Shown: positions 1-11,732 of the stretch, one piece after another
Numbering within the stretch: the first letter of the stretch is position 1
How the letters are laid out: every line of letters begins with the position of its first letter
From: Membranipora membranacea
Lineage: Eukaryota > Bryozoa > Gymnolaemata > Cheilostomatida > Membraniporidae
DNA: 64,000 bases
Direction: 5' to 3'
NCBI GenBank assembly: GCA_914767715.1
Contig: OU612066.1
Span: 20,248,283-20,312,282, forward strand
Made by a program: the position numbers and the translations under genes
The notes under the pieces: generated by a model
Database searches by the model: none
What the model was told of the DNA's origin: nothing
The model's input: only the letters and a program-made list of their open reading frames with translations

Positions 1-1660
1 TTAGGATTTGGGTCTAACAGGGTTGCAGTCAAAGAATAAGGGTTATGTATACAATGAGCAATGAGGATCTAGTTGCATTTGTAAGAACCAACCCTGTATC
101 GGTGGAGTGATATTATGAGTGTACAGTATACAAATTAAGTAAATTGGTTATGAAGACATCTATACCTTAACATGCCACAATTCTCAGTGCAAGAATTTAA
201 TCATTGGTTTTTCACCGCAAGAGGAGTGATAACCATTAATATGATAACGGCTTAGGAATGTCTTGTTTTATCTGATGGCTTTGCTGATAACTACAGACAG
301 CTTTACAGGCGTCCTCAATGAAGGTTGACTGTGATCGAGAGGCTTGAACTAAATAAGCATAATAAAGCTGAATACCAAAAGTGTAGATGTGCACAAAACC
401 TAATGGCTCTACCATTAGGTATTAGACGCAGTTCAATTTTGCTCATTACCACAAATGATAATTGAAAAATTCCTCCTGCAACAAATCAGTGGTATTATTA
501 CATGGCTGTACTGTTACACACTTTTATTTAGAGTCATTACAACTATAGTGCACATTTGTTAGAAAAAGAACGAGATGGCTTTGAACCCAATCACTAAAAA
601 ACCATTACAATCTATGCTTAGCCCCATTATAACTTATATGGCACATACGGCAGGGTCTTAAAACCAGAAAGAGTCAGATTATATCAAAATGTATCCTGCA
701 AAAGGAACCACTACATGGCAGACAGGCTCATACATTTTTGCTATTATATGGAAGAAATGATTGGCGTACACATTGATATCACGCATCCAGATTCTGGTCT
801 CTCTGCATATCTGCAGAGAAGATCTATTGTATTGTGAGAGTATTAAAAAATAAAGAGCTTGGTGTCTGCATGATACAGCTTAATACCAGAAGTGCAGGAA
901 AACCAACTGAATCTATTTTCCTCAATAGCTAGTGGCTCTACCATGAAGTTAAAAGTCCTATACAATGACATTTGTTACCACAACCAAACATGAAAAGATC
1001 CCCTCCGCAACATCCTGGTATCGGATGATGGAATTTGCTCTACAAAGGAGTTGATATGTGAAATTCCTAAGAGCAACCTACAAGATCCACTTTCAGCCTA
1101 GGCTTCAAATTATGCAATCTGGTTTTTGTTGTTGTAATTTCCACCTAATCCTCCATAATCATCTTCTGTTTGTGACATGTTGATCAGAAAGAACCAGAAG
1201 TTTGAGCTCACCATAAATACACATCATTAAAATAAGGTTTGTTAATTTGCAGCTGCTGTGATGTTTTTGATGTTATCAATTAACCGAAGATATTTTTAAA
1301 ACGGCAAGCTCTTATTATAAAGCTCAAGCTCAATTTAAGTTTATAATCTTGTTGAAATGTTATGAAAATGAGGACAATATCACTTCCCCATTTATTTCAC
1401 AATTTTGACAACCAGCTTCTACAAACAATGACTTGATGACTGCCAGATGAGAAACGCCAAAGAAATTGAGAAATAAGCGATGCCATGTTGATGTTCAGTT
1501 TATACAAGTTAAGATAGAGCTTGAATGTTGATGGGAAGCAGAGTGTGCGAGTACTGAGCCTGCAACCGATCCCAACCCTGGATAAGTGCACACAGACACC
1601 AAGGTATTCATTTACAGATCCCCGGTATTTGGTATTGAACAGCCTTCAATTCGAAGATTA
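1..1660. other. Left-edge spacer, no gene recognised
   Basis: AT-rich sequence with stops in all frames. No splice-compatible exon chain, RNA gene or recognisable element was found. The longest open frame here (64 codons, minus strand, 1397-1591) has no family resemblance. It precedes the TATA box at 1668, so its right end probably holds upstream promoter sequence of the next gene. Confidence 0.4.
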
Positions 1661-1667
1661 ACAATAC

Positions 1668-1675
1668 TATAAAAA
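1668..1675 (+). promoter_or_regulatory. TATA box of the Cys-module secreted gene
   Basis: TATAAAAA lies about 30 bases upstream of a likely start site near 1700. A short noncoding first exon follows, ending in a good donor (CAG, then GTAAGC at 1741). The next acceptor (TTCAG, ending 1987) lies 14 bases before the ATG at 2002. The arrangement box, leader exon, intron, signal-peptide exon is coherent but inferred from sequence only. Confidence 0.6.
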
Positions 1676-1699
1676 GGGAGCAGTATGCTGTATGTAAAT

Positions 1700-1740
1700 C
1701 ATTCTAGGAGGAGCAAGAGAACCGATCATCTTAAGCTCAG
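1700..1740 (+). other. Predicted 5' UTR exon of the Cys-module gene
   Basis: This is a noncoding leader between the TATA box and the donor GTAAGC at 1741. The left boundary (the transcription start) is an estimate from the usual TATA spacing. It is joined by a 247-base intron (1741-1987) to the signal-peptide exon. Confidence 0.45.
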
Positions 1741-2001
1741 GTAAGCGCTTGTTTAATGTGCAGGTGGTATTTTCTGCCATGCCAAAATTTGAAGCATTGT
1801 GTATTCTAATTGATTTATTTCATCAAATAGTACTGTAGAATTAATTTTGGGAGTAAAAGGCAGGATAACTGGTTGCTGTTATTTAGCCTTGCAATAATTC
1901 TAGTTAATGTGACGGATCGTGATAGATGGGACGAGTGTGATGGATGCTAAATTATTGAAAACAATCTTGTATTTTTATTTTATTCAGACAAAAGTGAAAT
2001 C

Positions 2002-4342
2002 ATGAGAGCAGGGACAATCGTAGCGCTTGTAGCTGTGACAGTTGCTGTACTTTGTGTTACAGGTACTTGAATATCTATCTTTGAAAATTCTTACAAATAA
2101 TCAAAAAATATTTAGAGACAACGGCTACACAATAGGGAATGTATTACAATTTTTCAGTTGTGGAGCAAAAATGTCATTTTTATAACAATGACTTATTTAG
2201 AGTTCATGTTGAATGAGTATTATTATGAGATGGTCTGCTATTATGAGATTGTATTTAATTATTACACAGTTAACACATAGCCACAGCTATGAGCCATGAG
2301 AACAATTTGGCTTGTTGTTATTGAGCACTCACAGAGAGCATAGAGTCTGATCTTACATAAAAATTCTTGAGAGATGTTGTGCAAATTTGTGAAATGTGAA
2401 AATGTTAATCGTGAAATCTGTATATCATGAATAATCTTAATATCATGTAGGCACAGATGCAGTATTTAGATCCAGAAGGTACACTCCAACAAGGACCACC
2501 ACCAGAACAGGAACCTCAAGAACAGGAACCACCAGAACAGGAACCACCAGAACAAGAACAACCAGAACAAGAACAACCACTCCAACCAGAACAAGAACAA
2601 CCAGAACAAGAACAACCACTCCAACCAGAACAAGAACAACCAGAACAACCAGAACAACCAGAACAACCAGAACAACCAGACCAACCGGAACAAGAACAAC
2701 CAGAACAACCAGAACAACCAGACCAACCGGAACAAGAACAACCAGACCAACCACAACTTCTCGTCATCTTCGACCACAAGGCGCCATCAGAAACAAAACC
2801 CCTGCTGATAATGTCAACGCTAGCAAAAGGCCATTACCCACGAATAATGCTCCTGCCAAAACCCTGACAACTGCAGAAAAACAGAAGGTGAAGGACTTGT
2901 GGAGGAAGCCTAAAAGTTCTCCACAGGAAAAACCTGAGACCCCAGAGCAGAAAACAGCCAAGAATAGCTATCTGAACACATTGAAGCAGGACATGAAGAC
3001 TTGTACAGTAGAATGTGTAATGAAGGGAGTTGATGTAGCTCTGCAAGTTTCCGATTTTGTCAAGTTTGGTCTTGAGCAGAAGTTTGAGAATGACAGAACA
3101 GCTGCTGCAAAGCAAGAATATCAGCAAGAACAACAAACACAGATGTCCAATGGCAATGTTTACAACGATAACGATCAAATCACACAAAATGGTGAGTTAC
3201 CTTTTGGTACCAGTTGCTAACTACTCTCCATAACAGTCATTTCCCAAACAGTAAGAGTTGTGCAGTGGTATAGTTTTGCAAGTTGTAAACTTGCTGGATG
3301 ACTTTTTTGATGATTGAGGTTCTGCTTTCTATAGCCGCAGATCTGTGTAGCAATGCTGCTGATGCCCCATCCCGAGGTGGCCAGGAGTTCTTTTCCTGTC
3401 CGTTGGCCAGTAACACTGATGATGAGACACTCTGCTGTGGACCTCCAGGAGAACAATACTGCTGTGCGGACAGCTCACAAGATCCACCAACCTTTGAGAG
3501 AGTTTATGATGGTTGGTTAATCTATCCATATGTGCTTTAATTAATTTTATGAACCAGAGTTCCTTCAGCTGTAAGTTGACAGCTCTCAAATAATGGTAAA
3601 ATTCAAACTACCTGTTTGTAGAAGCAGACTTTAGAATGAACCTCATTAATGAGCCTAAATAATACCAAAATTTACTCATAGACTTCATATTATATTAATG
3701 GCAATTACAGATCAAGAAGTATGTAGGAATGCAGATCTTGAGGATGACCCATTCTTTATCTGCCCACATTTTGATGATGATGAGGATAATATGACTGCCT
3801 GCTGTGGAAAACCAGGGTATCAATTCTGTTGCTCACCAGAAAGGTATGTGAGTGACAGCATCAGGCTCACAAGCAATTCAAGCCTTATCAAACCGTCTGA
3901 GTGAGAGCACTGCATGTGATTTCGATAGTTATTGAAGAATATCGCATTTTATTTTGAAATTAAGACAAGGAACTGCCTCCTTCTCCTACTGCTGCACTTA
4001 ACATCTAGATAAAAGAGTTTGATGCGCATAATAATATTGTTGTTTGAGAATTTTCTATTTTCTGGAAGTAAGATTTGAAAATAACCAAGAAAAAGAGATC
4101 TATTTATGCGATTGGAATCCCATTAAGCGTAAAACGAAATTCAAATTTATCATCACTTAATATAACGATCATATACACTGAGTACTAATTCATTTGTTTT
4201 CAGCGACCCTGATAAGGAAGTCTGCAATAACCCAGATTATAGTGAAGACAGCTCATTCTTCCAGTGTCCGTTCTATGATGATGACGCTGATAATGCTGTA
4301 AAGTGCTGTGGGGACTGGGGAGCACAGACATGCTGTGCATAA
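2002..4342 (+). CDS. Secreted Thr/Arg-repeat protein with three Shisa-like cysteine modules
   Basis: I recognise no named orthologue. Coding exons are 2002-2062, 2451-3191, 3341-3511, 3711-3843 and 4204-4342. Phases match at every junction (1,1,1,2) and give about 414 aa. Residues 1-20 are a signal peptide (MRAGTIVALV, then AVTVAVLCVTG). A tract of about 100 residues made of TRT/TTR repeats follows, then a lysine-rich linker. Three modules come next, one per exon, each with six cysteines: C, C, then CC-x7-CC (CCGPPGEQYCC, CCGKPGYQFCC, CCGDWGAQTCC), ending in TAA. The CC-x7-CC spacing matches Shisa/CYYR1/VOPP1-type domains, but the extra inner Cys of Shisa and any membrane segment are absent, so a secreted protein is inferred. 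The glutamate/glutamine-rich open frame over the same repeat is a shadow: it matches neither exon phase. The donor at 3511 (GTTGGT) is weak. The acceptor at 3340 could instead be 3334, six bases upstream and also in phase. Confidence 0.72.
2453..2755 (+). repeat. ACCAGAACA-type coding minisatellite
   Basis: Imperfect tandem ACCAGAACA/ACAAGAACA units, with interspersed ACTCCA and CCAACCGG variants, fill about 300 bases. Every frame on both strands stays open, which creates several long spurious frames. The frame fixed by both flanking exon junctions reads Thr-Arg-Thr. Tracts like this change length easily, so the protein is probably length-polymorphic. Confidence 0.85.
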
Positions 4343-5085
4343 ACAGTACATTGTGTTCTAAGTCTCAGTCTGAATGGTAAGTTATGAAATAAAGACATTG
4401 ACAAGTTACTGTAATTCTCACTATATTAATGATGGCTGTGTGCATTTAGAAAACGTACATTAGAGTACTTTTTTAAAGCACCTAGTAGAACGAATTACTA
4501 TCAGTTACTGTCATAATTCAAATCGATTCAAGGGAAGACAACAAGAGATACTGTTATTACTACTAAGCGGATCGAATTCCCGTGATTTGATTCAGTGCAA
4601 TTTCTTAGGCCTGAACCATTTTTTATTCCTGTTGTAACAGTATTTTAGTGATTCACTTAAATAAAAAAGGGTACATTGTCTGACATTAATTTTTCCATAT
4701 GTAAACCATACGCTTTATGCTACAATAGTCTCCGAATGAAAATTTCCATCTTTAAAGTACCTGAGAATGTGTTTAATCAATTCGTAATGTGCTCAACCTC
4801 AATGTATCTGGACACTATTGATGTAAATCTTTTTATGACTTTATTTCATTTATTTCAGGTATGATGGTGAAGTCTGACACTGAGAATCAACTGAACTAAC
4901 ATACCGCAACTTGTCCTGCTGCTGTTTGTACAACTTCCTATTTGTGCTAGACGAAAATCTTTGCAATTTGAGAATTTATTCAGTCTTGAACCGACTTTCC
5001 TACCATTGATGTTTGTAATTTTGTCAATGAATTTGTAATATTTTTGTGCTTTGTCCTGTTTTTCAAATAAATCTGTATGAAACTG
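4343..5085 (+). other. 3' UTR of the Cys-module gene, probably with an intron
   Basis: After the TAA at 4340-4342 there is an early AATAAA in the ATGAAATAAAGAC segment near 4388. There is also a good donor (GAATG, then GTAAGT near 4377) and an acceptor (TATTTCAG, ending near 4858). The downstream segment ends in AATAAA at 5066-5071. That downstream segment is similar to the 3' part of the partial duplicate at 5640-5820, which supports it being transcribed UTR. Two alternative polyadenylation sites are inferred. Confidence 0.5.
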
Positions 5086-5519
5086 ATCGCTTCTTTTTGG
5101 AACTAAGTAACAAATGCATCTAAGTAAGATTTTTAGTGTGTTTGCTGTACCATCATACAATACAGCATAATGACAACTAATATTAGATAACACTTTATAG
5201 CACAACCAGAAATTGAGAGGCTTGTCCCATCAATGAATAAATTGATGTATTCACTGGCTGCAAACTTGGACTTGTGTTAAACGTTTCCAGCATGTGTTCA
5301 CGATGATTCATAAGAAAATGTTCAGTAAAACAGCTATCTATACGAAAATGGGCTATAGTTGCATTACAACGATCAATATTTAAAGCAAACACAAGCTTTT
5401 CATATCAATTTCCTGAGTTTGGTACCATCTTTTAGTAAGAGAGATCGGTGTGTGTATGCACCTAATAAAATAAAATAAATAAAATCTTGAATATCATGAA
5501 CAATATTATTTAAATGTAG

Positions 5520-5820
5520 GCACAGCCAGTCCACAAAGATGGATAATAAGGAGATCCAGAACCCCAACCAGAACCAGGAGAACCAGAACCATCCAAACAC
5601 GACGGTCAAGATACTCAAGAGGAGTAGTTGTCAACTAGACTAACCGACCAAAATGAAGCTGTTTGTACAACTCAATTTTTGTTTGCTGGAAGTAAAGCTA
5701 TATAATTGGAAGATTTATTCAAGCTTGAATGGACATTCAGCGCTTAATCTTTTCTTTGAATGTAATGAATCCCAAATAATGTTGTGCTTTGTCCTTTATT
5801 TGCAAATAAATTTGATCCTG
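5520..5820 (+). pseudogene. Duplicated Thr/Arg-rich terminal exon (alternative last exon or partial gene copy)
   Basis: The segment opens with the same acceptor context as the main Thr/Arg exon (ATGTAG, then GCACAG) and the same phase 1. It reads 39 residues rich in Arg and Thr (GTASPQRWIIRRSRTPTRTR, continuing) to TAG at 5636-5638. The following sequence resembles the 3' UTR at 4905-5085, sharing GCTGTTTGTACAACT, TTGTGCTTTGTCCT and a closing AATAAA (5805-5810). I see no signal-peptide exon of its own between 5085 and 5520. It may be an alternative terminal exon spliced from the signal exon at 2062, giving a basic secreted peptide of about 59 aa. It may equally be the dead tail of a tandem duplicate. 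Confidence 0.5.
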
Positions 5821-5829
5821 ACTCCTTCC

Positions 5830-8370
5830 CTATGATATAACATATGAACTAGAAGCACACAAAAACATAGAAAAATCAAAAATTAGTGCTTGGTATAAAA
5901 CTTTGGTTCAGATGACTGTATTAAGTAAGCTATACCTATAAGCTATATGTCCATTGACTGTATCATCCAACGAGTTGTACCACCTCAAGGAAGATGAGTA
6001 TTGTCATCTAATCAGTTTTTTTCAAACGAGCTGTTTTCACCAAAAGATCACTGAACATCGATATATCAGTATAGAAGCTTCTTGGAGCAACTCGACAATC
6101 TGTCTGAACTATGAAGCTTTTTTTATTTTGTTTGGATATGAATTCCAATTTGAGGATTTCTTTATTTCTCATGACATTAACAAAACATGTTTACATTACA
6201 AAAACAGTGAATATTTTATCGGCGACCATTTTTTCAGTTTCAGTCAGTGGACTGTCGCATGCACATGGGTATGCTTCAACAGTTATATTGTGCAAGTGCC
6301 AAGGATGGGACTATATGATTGTAAGGACCTGCAAAGTCAAATAAAGTCATTTTGGCCCTAAAATAAGCAACGGAATATCAAACATAATGCAATTTGCTTT
6401 TTTTTACCTAGGAGGAATCTTTAAGGTCAAACTTTTTTTTTTTCGCTTTTTATGTCAGATTTTTACGGCCTCTCTTTGAGAAGAAATTAAGTTGATTTAT
6501 TAGCATTTGTTTGACAGGCTTACATAGATTTCAGGGGCTATAGATTGGGAGGCTACATAATCAGGGGTTAAATCAATTTTCTTGGTAAAAACAATGAATG
6601 TTCAGCGAAAGAAACTTTAACAGTTGCCCATTTATCTTTTGTTCGAACTTGAAACCTATGAAATCGTATTGATTTACCTAATCACAATTGCACCAAATGT
6701 AGATGATAAATTGTGCAGCACTATGAGTTATCTACTATGAAAACGAATCAATCAAAACCTTATATCTGGCAAGCTATGCTGCCCCCTCATTACTTTTGGA
6801 GAAGAAACCCTCAGACACAATAACCCTAATAAGGTAAATGACAACAGACGCCCCACTTCCGCGTCAAAATATCTTTGCAACCCGCAGCTGCAGATGCGCA
6901 GAACTTTAAATCACACAAACTCAGAAGCAGTAAACAAACCCACTACTTTATCAACATCAAAATATACTGACGCAAAAAAACAGGCCTAATGATTCAGCTT
7001 GATCAAAAATGGAAATAACAAAAAGTGAAACATACAAGTTTATTCGTCACGCACTCTATTTCAATTATGAATATAAACAAATTACAAATCACCCATCCTT
7101 GTGGCAAGGGAGTAAAATATGTTAATCGCTCTTAAGACAACAAGCAACTGCTGTTTTTACAAGTCCTGAATTAGATGATTAACCAGATAACACTTCAACA
7201 CATCAAGAGTTGTACACTATTTTCCCATAGCAGGATGACTCCAAATTCTGATCCAAACATTACAATGCTTGGGTGAGTTTCTATGATTAGATGTGTTACC
7301 AACGACATTTGTGAAACTGTGTTCACTTGTTACTTACACTGTGATTCATGATGGTAAAGGTATTAAAGATATTAAATGAAAAATTTTGGTTCATATCTAG
7401 GTTAAACAGTCTCAGCTATCTAAATTGGTTTTCTATTATATATTTTTAAGCAGTAATACAAAAAGAAACATTTCCTAAAAAAACTTGTTTTATTGTGACA
7501 AAGAACAAATAAATAGAAAAAAAGAATTATAACCAAAGGAGCAAAAATGTTAAAGTAATTGTACATGACAGTTTGTTGGAGCCAATCATAAAGTATGAAT
7601 GGAATGGAAAAGAATGGTGATGTGGGTGTGATCTTGTATTAAGCAAATACTGGATAAAATAGTTTTTCCCAACGCTTCCCATCATATGTATACTATATTT
7701 GTGACTGTTTAGAAATCTGATGACTAAATCACCAGAAAATTGCCTGAGTTGATCAAATGACACATAAACTAGATATCGATGAGTGACACAAGAAGATAAG
7801 TAATGGATTTACCAGTTGAGAGCTAGTATAGGCAATTTGGAATAGGATGTTGTCATAATTGTTACCTTGATTGATTATTGATGCAACTGTTCTTAGTTCC
7901 TTTATTTACACTGCCATAGGAAATCCAATTGAAGCCAATTTCCTATTGGTAACACATAGAAAGGAAATCCAGGCACAGAAACAAAACAATGACTCAATTT
8001 CCCTCTATCACCATGCTAAGAAATTGTACACCTTAAATTCTAGTCAAGACAAGCTCGGCGCAGTCGAAGCGCCACAATATGAGTCAGTATCCAATCAAAT
8101 TTACCATTTGAAGAGCAAAAAACACATGTTATTTCCAGGTCATAACAGTGAAGAAGTGAAACTCCCATGAGTATAGGCCTAACTATGCAGTGTCAAATTT
8201 AGATGTTTTTTGTGTACAAGGAAATAACAAAAACTACAAACTGAACAACTACTATAAAACACATATGCCCTCGCACGCTGTATTATTCAGTGTAGTTAGG
8301 TTATGTAACTCACCAGTGGTCCCTAGTTAGTATTTACATGTTCATTAATGCCTGACCTTACTTTATACAA
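5830..8370. other. Spacer, no supported gene
   Basis: AT-rich. Open frames near 5954-6361 and 7871-8170 have no recognisable domain, no splice-supported extension and no ATG in good context (the first begins at TTG). I treat them as chance frames. No RNA gene or clear repeat was seen. Confidence 0.4.
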
Positions 8371-10500
8371 GGGCCGATAATCAGATGAGTTGTATCATTA
8401 ATCTTGAAAATTCTACTGCCTGGGAGCATTATCGTTTAATCCGTAACAAGGCAAAAAATGCAGTAAGAGATGCCAAAAAGCAAGCAATGAGAGCAGTTCT
8501 TAATGATAAAACATTAGACCGATGGCAAAAAATCAAAATTTTCCAAGGTATAAATTATCAAGGCAATAATGTCATTCAAGAAATTGAATCTGAAAATCGC
8601 ACCACTTCTGAAAGCCCAGTGATCGCTGAATGTCTAAATAGGTATTTTTCTAGCATTGGTGCCAATCTCAAGAGGCTAAACTATTGTCCAACAAAAGTTA
8701 CTCAGGCTTTGATAATGATAAAGCTTTCAGTTTTCCAAAATTCGCTTTTCAAGAAATTACATCGAGTGAGGTGTCTAAATATCTGCACACATTGAAATCA
8801 CGTAAGACTGGGGGATTAAATCAGATCCCTGTCTTTATTTATAAAATCCTAGAGCCTTTGATTCTGAATCCATTGACACATATTGTTAATCTGAGCCTTA
8901 AATGTCACGAGTTTCCAGATGCGTGGAAAAAAGCCTTAGTAATTTATATTTTAAAAAGTGGCAAGAAAGGTTTGCCAAAAAATTATAGACCAATTTCACT
9001 ATTGCCAATATTAAGTAAAGTCCTAGAAATGATAATAAATTACCAAATGCGTGATTACCTGGAAATTAATGATCTAATAGCCTCTCCCCAATTTGGTTTC
9101 AGAAATGGAACATCCACTGATCAAATTTTAACTCAACTAGTCAACAAATTTAGTTCGCTGCTGTCAAAGCACGAGTCAAAATTTGAGACAGTTTCTGCAC
9201 TTGATATCCGTGAAGCTTTTGATTGCGTAAACCATAAGATCCTTGCCATTAGACTGCTAACGAATTTCAATTTCCATTCTTATGCGTCAAATTTAATTAA
9301 AAATTATCTTTCAAGTCGAGAGCAGGCCATGAAAGTTAATGGTTGTGTATCTGAATGCAGTCGAGTTATAACTGGTGTGCCGCAGGGGTCTGTACTTGGA
9401 CCCCTCCTGTTTATCATGTTTATTTACGATCTTATGGAGCTCAAAAATTGTTATCTATATGCTGATGACTGCCTACTAGTCACCAGTGGGGAAAACCCAG
9501 ACATTTCCACAAAACTTATGGAAAAAAGCATCCATCAAGCATCCAGTTGGTACAGTGAAAATTGCCTTGTTCTAGACAGCGGTAAAACGGGTGTCATGAC
9601 CATTTCCAATAAACGTAACATCAAACCTCCGGAACTTAAATTTAACAATCTCATTTTCAAACAATCAGACAGAATTAAGTACTTAGGTGTGATTCTTGAT
9701 CACAAATTAAATTTTAAATCTCATACCAGTAAAATTAAACGAAAACTTTATCCAATAGTCACCAACTTTCAACGTAATAGAAAATTCCTGACACCTAAAT
9801 TAGCTAAGCTTTGGTACATTGGACTTATACCTTCTTATCTGGAATACAGCTCTCCTGTTTTATTTACCACAAACGACTATGTCAAACAAGAATTTTTAGA
9901 AATTGAGAATAGATGTTTGAAATTTATAGACTATAACAGTTCTAAAGATAATACACGAAAGACCTACAACATCCCTGTTTTAACTTTGCATTTCGAATAT
10001 TTGTATCTGCTTACGTTTGATAAAATTGTTAATGGTTTAGTCCCAATAATTGATACCAATCCGCTCCCCGAGAAATTAACTAGTGAAACTCGGCTTGCTG
10101 AAAGATCTGGGTTTAGACTATCCAAGGAAAATCTTAGATTTGCTTTAGCTAATTTCGGTGCTCAAATCATGTTAAGCTGAGTCAATCCCTTGCTACATTC
10201 AAAAATGCCACTCGAAGCCACGTCCTCAAACATCTCAATTAATGAGTCAATTCTTATCATTTCATTTTAGCCTACTGCTACACTGTTCTAACTTTTCTTT
10301 TCCTAGCTATTGTGTATTAACTTGTGTAATGTTTTACTGCTAATTAATGCCTGCGCGTACTTTGTAATTTTACCTGTCATTGTTCTTGATTTTTAGTTAC
10401 ATGTCTTTTTAATTCTACACCATATTTTTATCAATTTTTCTGTTTTCTGGGTACAAGTCCTAAGGACTTATTCTTCTCCAGAATAAACATGGAATATATA
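8371..10500 (+). mobile_element. 5'-truncated non-LTR retrotransposon (LINE) of the Jockey/CR1/L2 type
   Basis: The element starts within the region between endonuclease and reverse transcriptase (WEHYRLIRNKAKNAVRDAKK), runs through a full reverse transcriptase, and ends in a short noncoding tail with GAATAAACATGG and an (AT)n run near 10492-10505. There is no endonuclease domain, so it is a truncated copy. The left boundary is approximate and I could not see a target-site duplication. Assignment to the Jockey/CR1/L2 group rests on the motif style (YRPISLLPILSKVLE, QFGFR, GVPQGSVLGPLLF) and needs a repeat-library search. Confidence 0.88.
8684..10180 (+). pseudogene. LINE reverse transcriptase, frameshifted copy
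   Basis: An open frame of 498 codons carries the reverse transcriptase core: YRPISLLP near residue 101, QFGFR near 136, the motif A box LDIREAFD at 173-180, GVPQGSVLGP at 231-240 (motif B), YADD at 259-262 (catalytic) and YLGVILDHKLNF downstream. The upstream part of the same protein lies in another frame (8385 to about 8690, WEHYRLIRNKAKNAV), so a frameshift at about 8660-8710 separates the two. The catalytic residues look intact, but the missing 5' half and the frameshift make autonomous activity unlikely. Confidence 0.85.
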
Positions 10501-10869
10501 TATATTCAGCATTATTTTTTCCTTTTTTTGGTATGTCACATCATGTAAAACATCTTTTCAAGACGATGTTCATGACAATAAAGTGATAAAAAAAAAGAAG
10601 TTATTTTTCACAATCATAACACAGGACACACAACTCTTATAGAAAAAATTATCCTTATGTTCATTCCGATGCAGACAGGCCATTATGTGTACACCTATCA
10701 TGTTCCTGGTAGGTTATTGTTAAATTAAATGCAATGGAACAGATTTAACAGCCTAGCTATTTTCAGCTTTTCAACATAACCCTAAGGAAATAACAAACAG
10801 ACATGTCTAAATTACATTTGGAAAGTACAGTTAACGGTGAGAAAATGTTGTCAACGACAATGTCAGGTC
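10500..10869. other. Spacer between the LINE and duplication block A
   Basis: AT-rich with poly-A and poly-T runs. No gene, RNA or repeat unit was recognised. Confidence 0.35.
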
Positions 10870-11334
10870 AGCTTTTCTGCACTGTACGTATGATGACAAG
10901 TTGATCATCAATATTTTTTAATGTTTTATGCCACATCAAATGAGAACTGGGAAGTGATAGCGCACTGTGATGTAAATAATAAATTATTTCTGACTTTTTG
11001 CCATGACATAAGATGTCAGTTGCACAGGTAAATGCAATCACTTCCAGTTTTTTTATTGTATCCAGGACCTGTCCAAGTACTTCCTTCAACTGGTAATTTG
11101 TGATTATTGTGAACTACTTCGGGAAACCCTGCTCAACATCGTTAGTCAGAAATTATTGCAGTTTCGTTTTTGGTGACCAAAATTTGATAACGATAAAATG
11201 CCCAGCTGATTATGACTTAGTGTTAACTTTAGGATTTTCAGAATAGTTTGTTATGTGTTATGAGGAGAGATAAGATTGTCGAAGGAAACATAACATTAAT
11301 GATTATAGACCCATTCCACGGAATGAACAAGCCA

Positions 11335-11340
11335 TATAAA
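11335..11340 (+). promoter_or_regulatory. TATA box of BH3-type copy 1 (pseudogene)
   Basis: TATAAA sits about 95 bases before the relic ATG, at the same relative place as the TATA boxes of copies 2 (16255) and 3 (25377). The surrounding sequence (CACGGAATGAACAAGC) aligns with copy 2 (CACAGAGTGAATAAGC). Confidence 0.55.
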
Positions 11341-11432
11341 GGTTTGTGTTCAGAGTGGAGCGCTCAATTTATTTAAAACCAGCTGAACACATCTACGCAA
11401 ACCATCAAACTGCCAAACTAGATCAAGTTGAA

Positions 11433-11732
11433 ATGGGTAGAGAAAATTGAGTTACAGCTAGCTATGCTCATGGAGACAAACCCATGGTTCTAAGCCTAGA
11501 TGCAAACATGTTCATCAGAACGAGGGACTACCTAATTCCCCTGATGGAGGTTGTCAGAGAAGTAGCTGCTAGACTGAGGGAGGTAGAGAGTAGAGAGTTT
11601 ATTTCTGAAAGGAAAGCACAACACAAACCAACAGCATCACAGCTGGAGCATGTCACATGATGGTTGTCAGCCGCTCAGGAACATCTCAGACAACTGTCTC
11701 CAGTCAAAACAGTGCTAAAACATCTCCGGTGA
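11433..11732 (+). pseudogene. BH3-type small gene, copy 1, decayed
   Basis: It aligns along its length with the open copies at 16351-16677 and 25503-25802, and keeps the same following donor region and a downstream acceptor at 11912. The frame is broken: the sixth codon is TGA (MGREN, then stop) and a second TGA replaces the Cys codon of copy 2 before WLS. One-base and five-base deletions scramble the middle. Twelve bases are missing from the BH3-like core, so VAARLREV runs straight into ESREF with no Ile-Gly-Asp. The QHKPT motif survives. This is a dead paralogue. Confidence 0.75.

Noticed and set aside
2443-2779. Long plus-strand Pro-Glu-Gln frame and minus-strand Val-Leu or Cys-Ser-Gly frames over the 2.4-2.8 kb repeat
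   Set aside because: They are by-products of the ACCAGAACA repeat. Exon phases on both sides fit only the Thr/Arg frame.
5954-6361. 135-codon open frame
   Set aside because: It begins at TTG, has no recognisable domain, no promoter or splice support, and a skewed aromatic composition typical of AT-rich noncoding DNA.
7871-8170. 99-codon open frame just upstream of the LINE
   Set aside because: No domain, no link to the LINE protein, and no splice signals giving an extended model.
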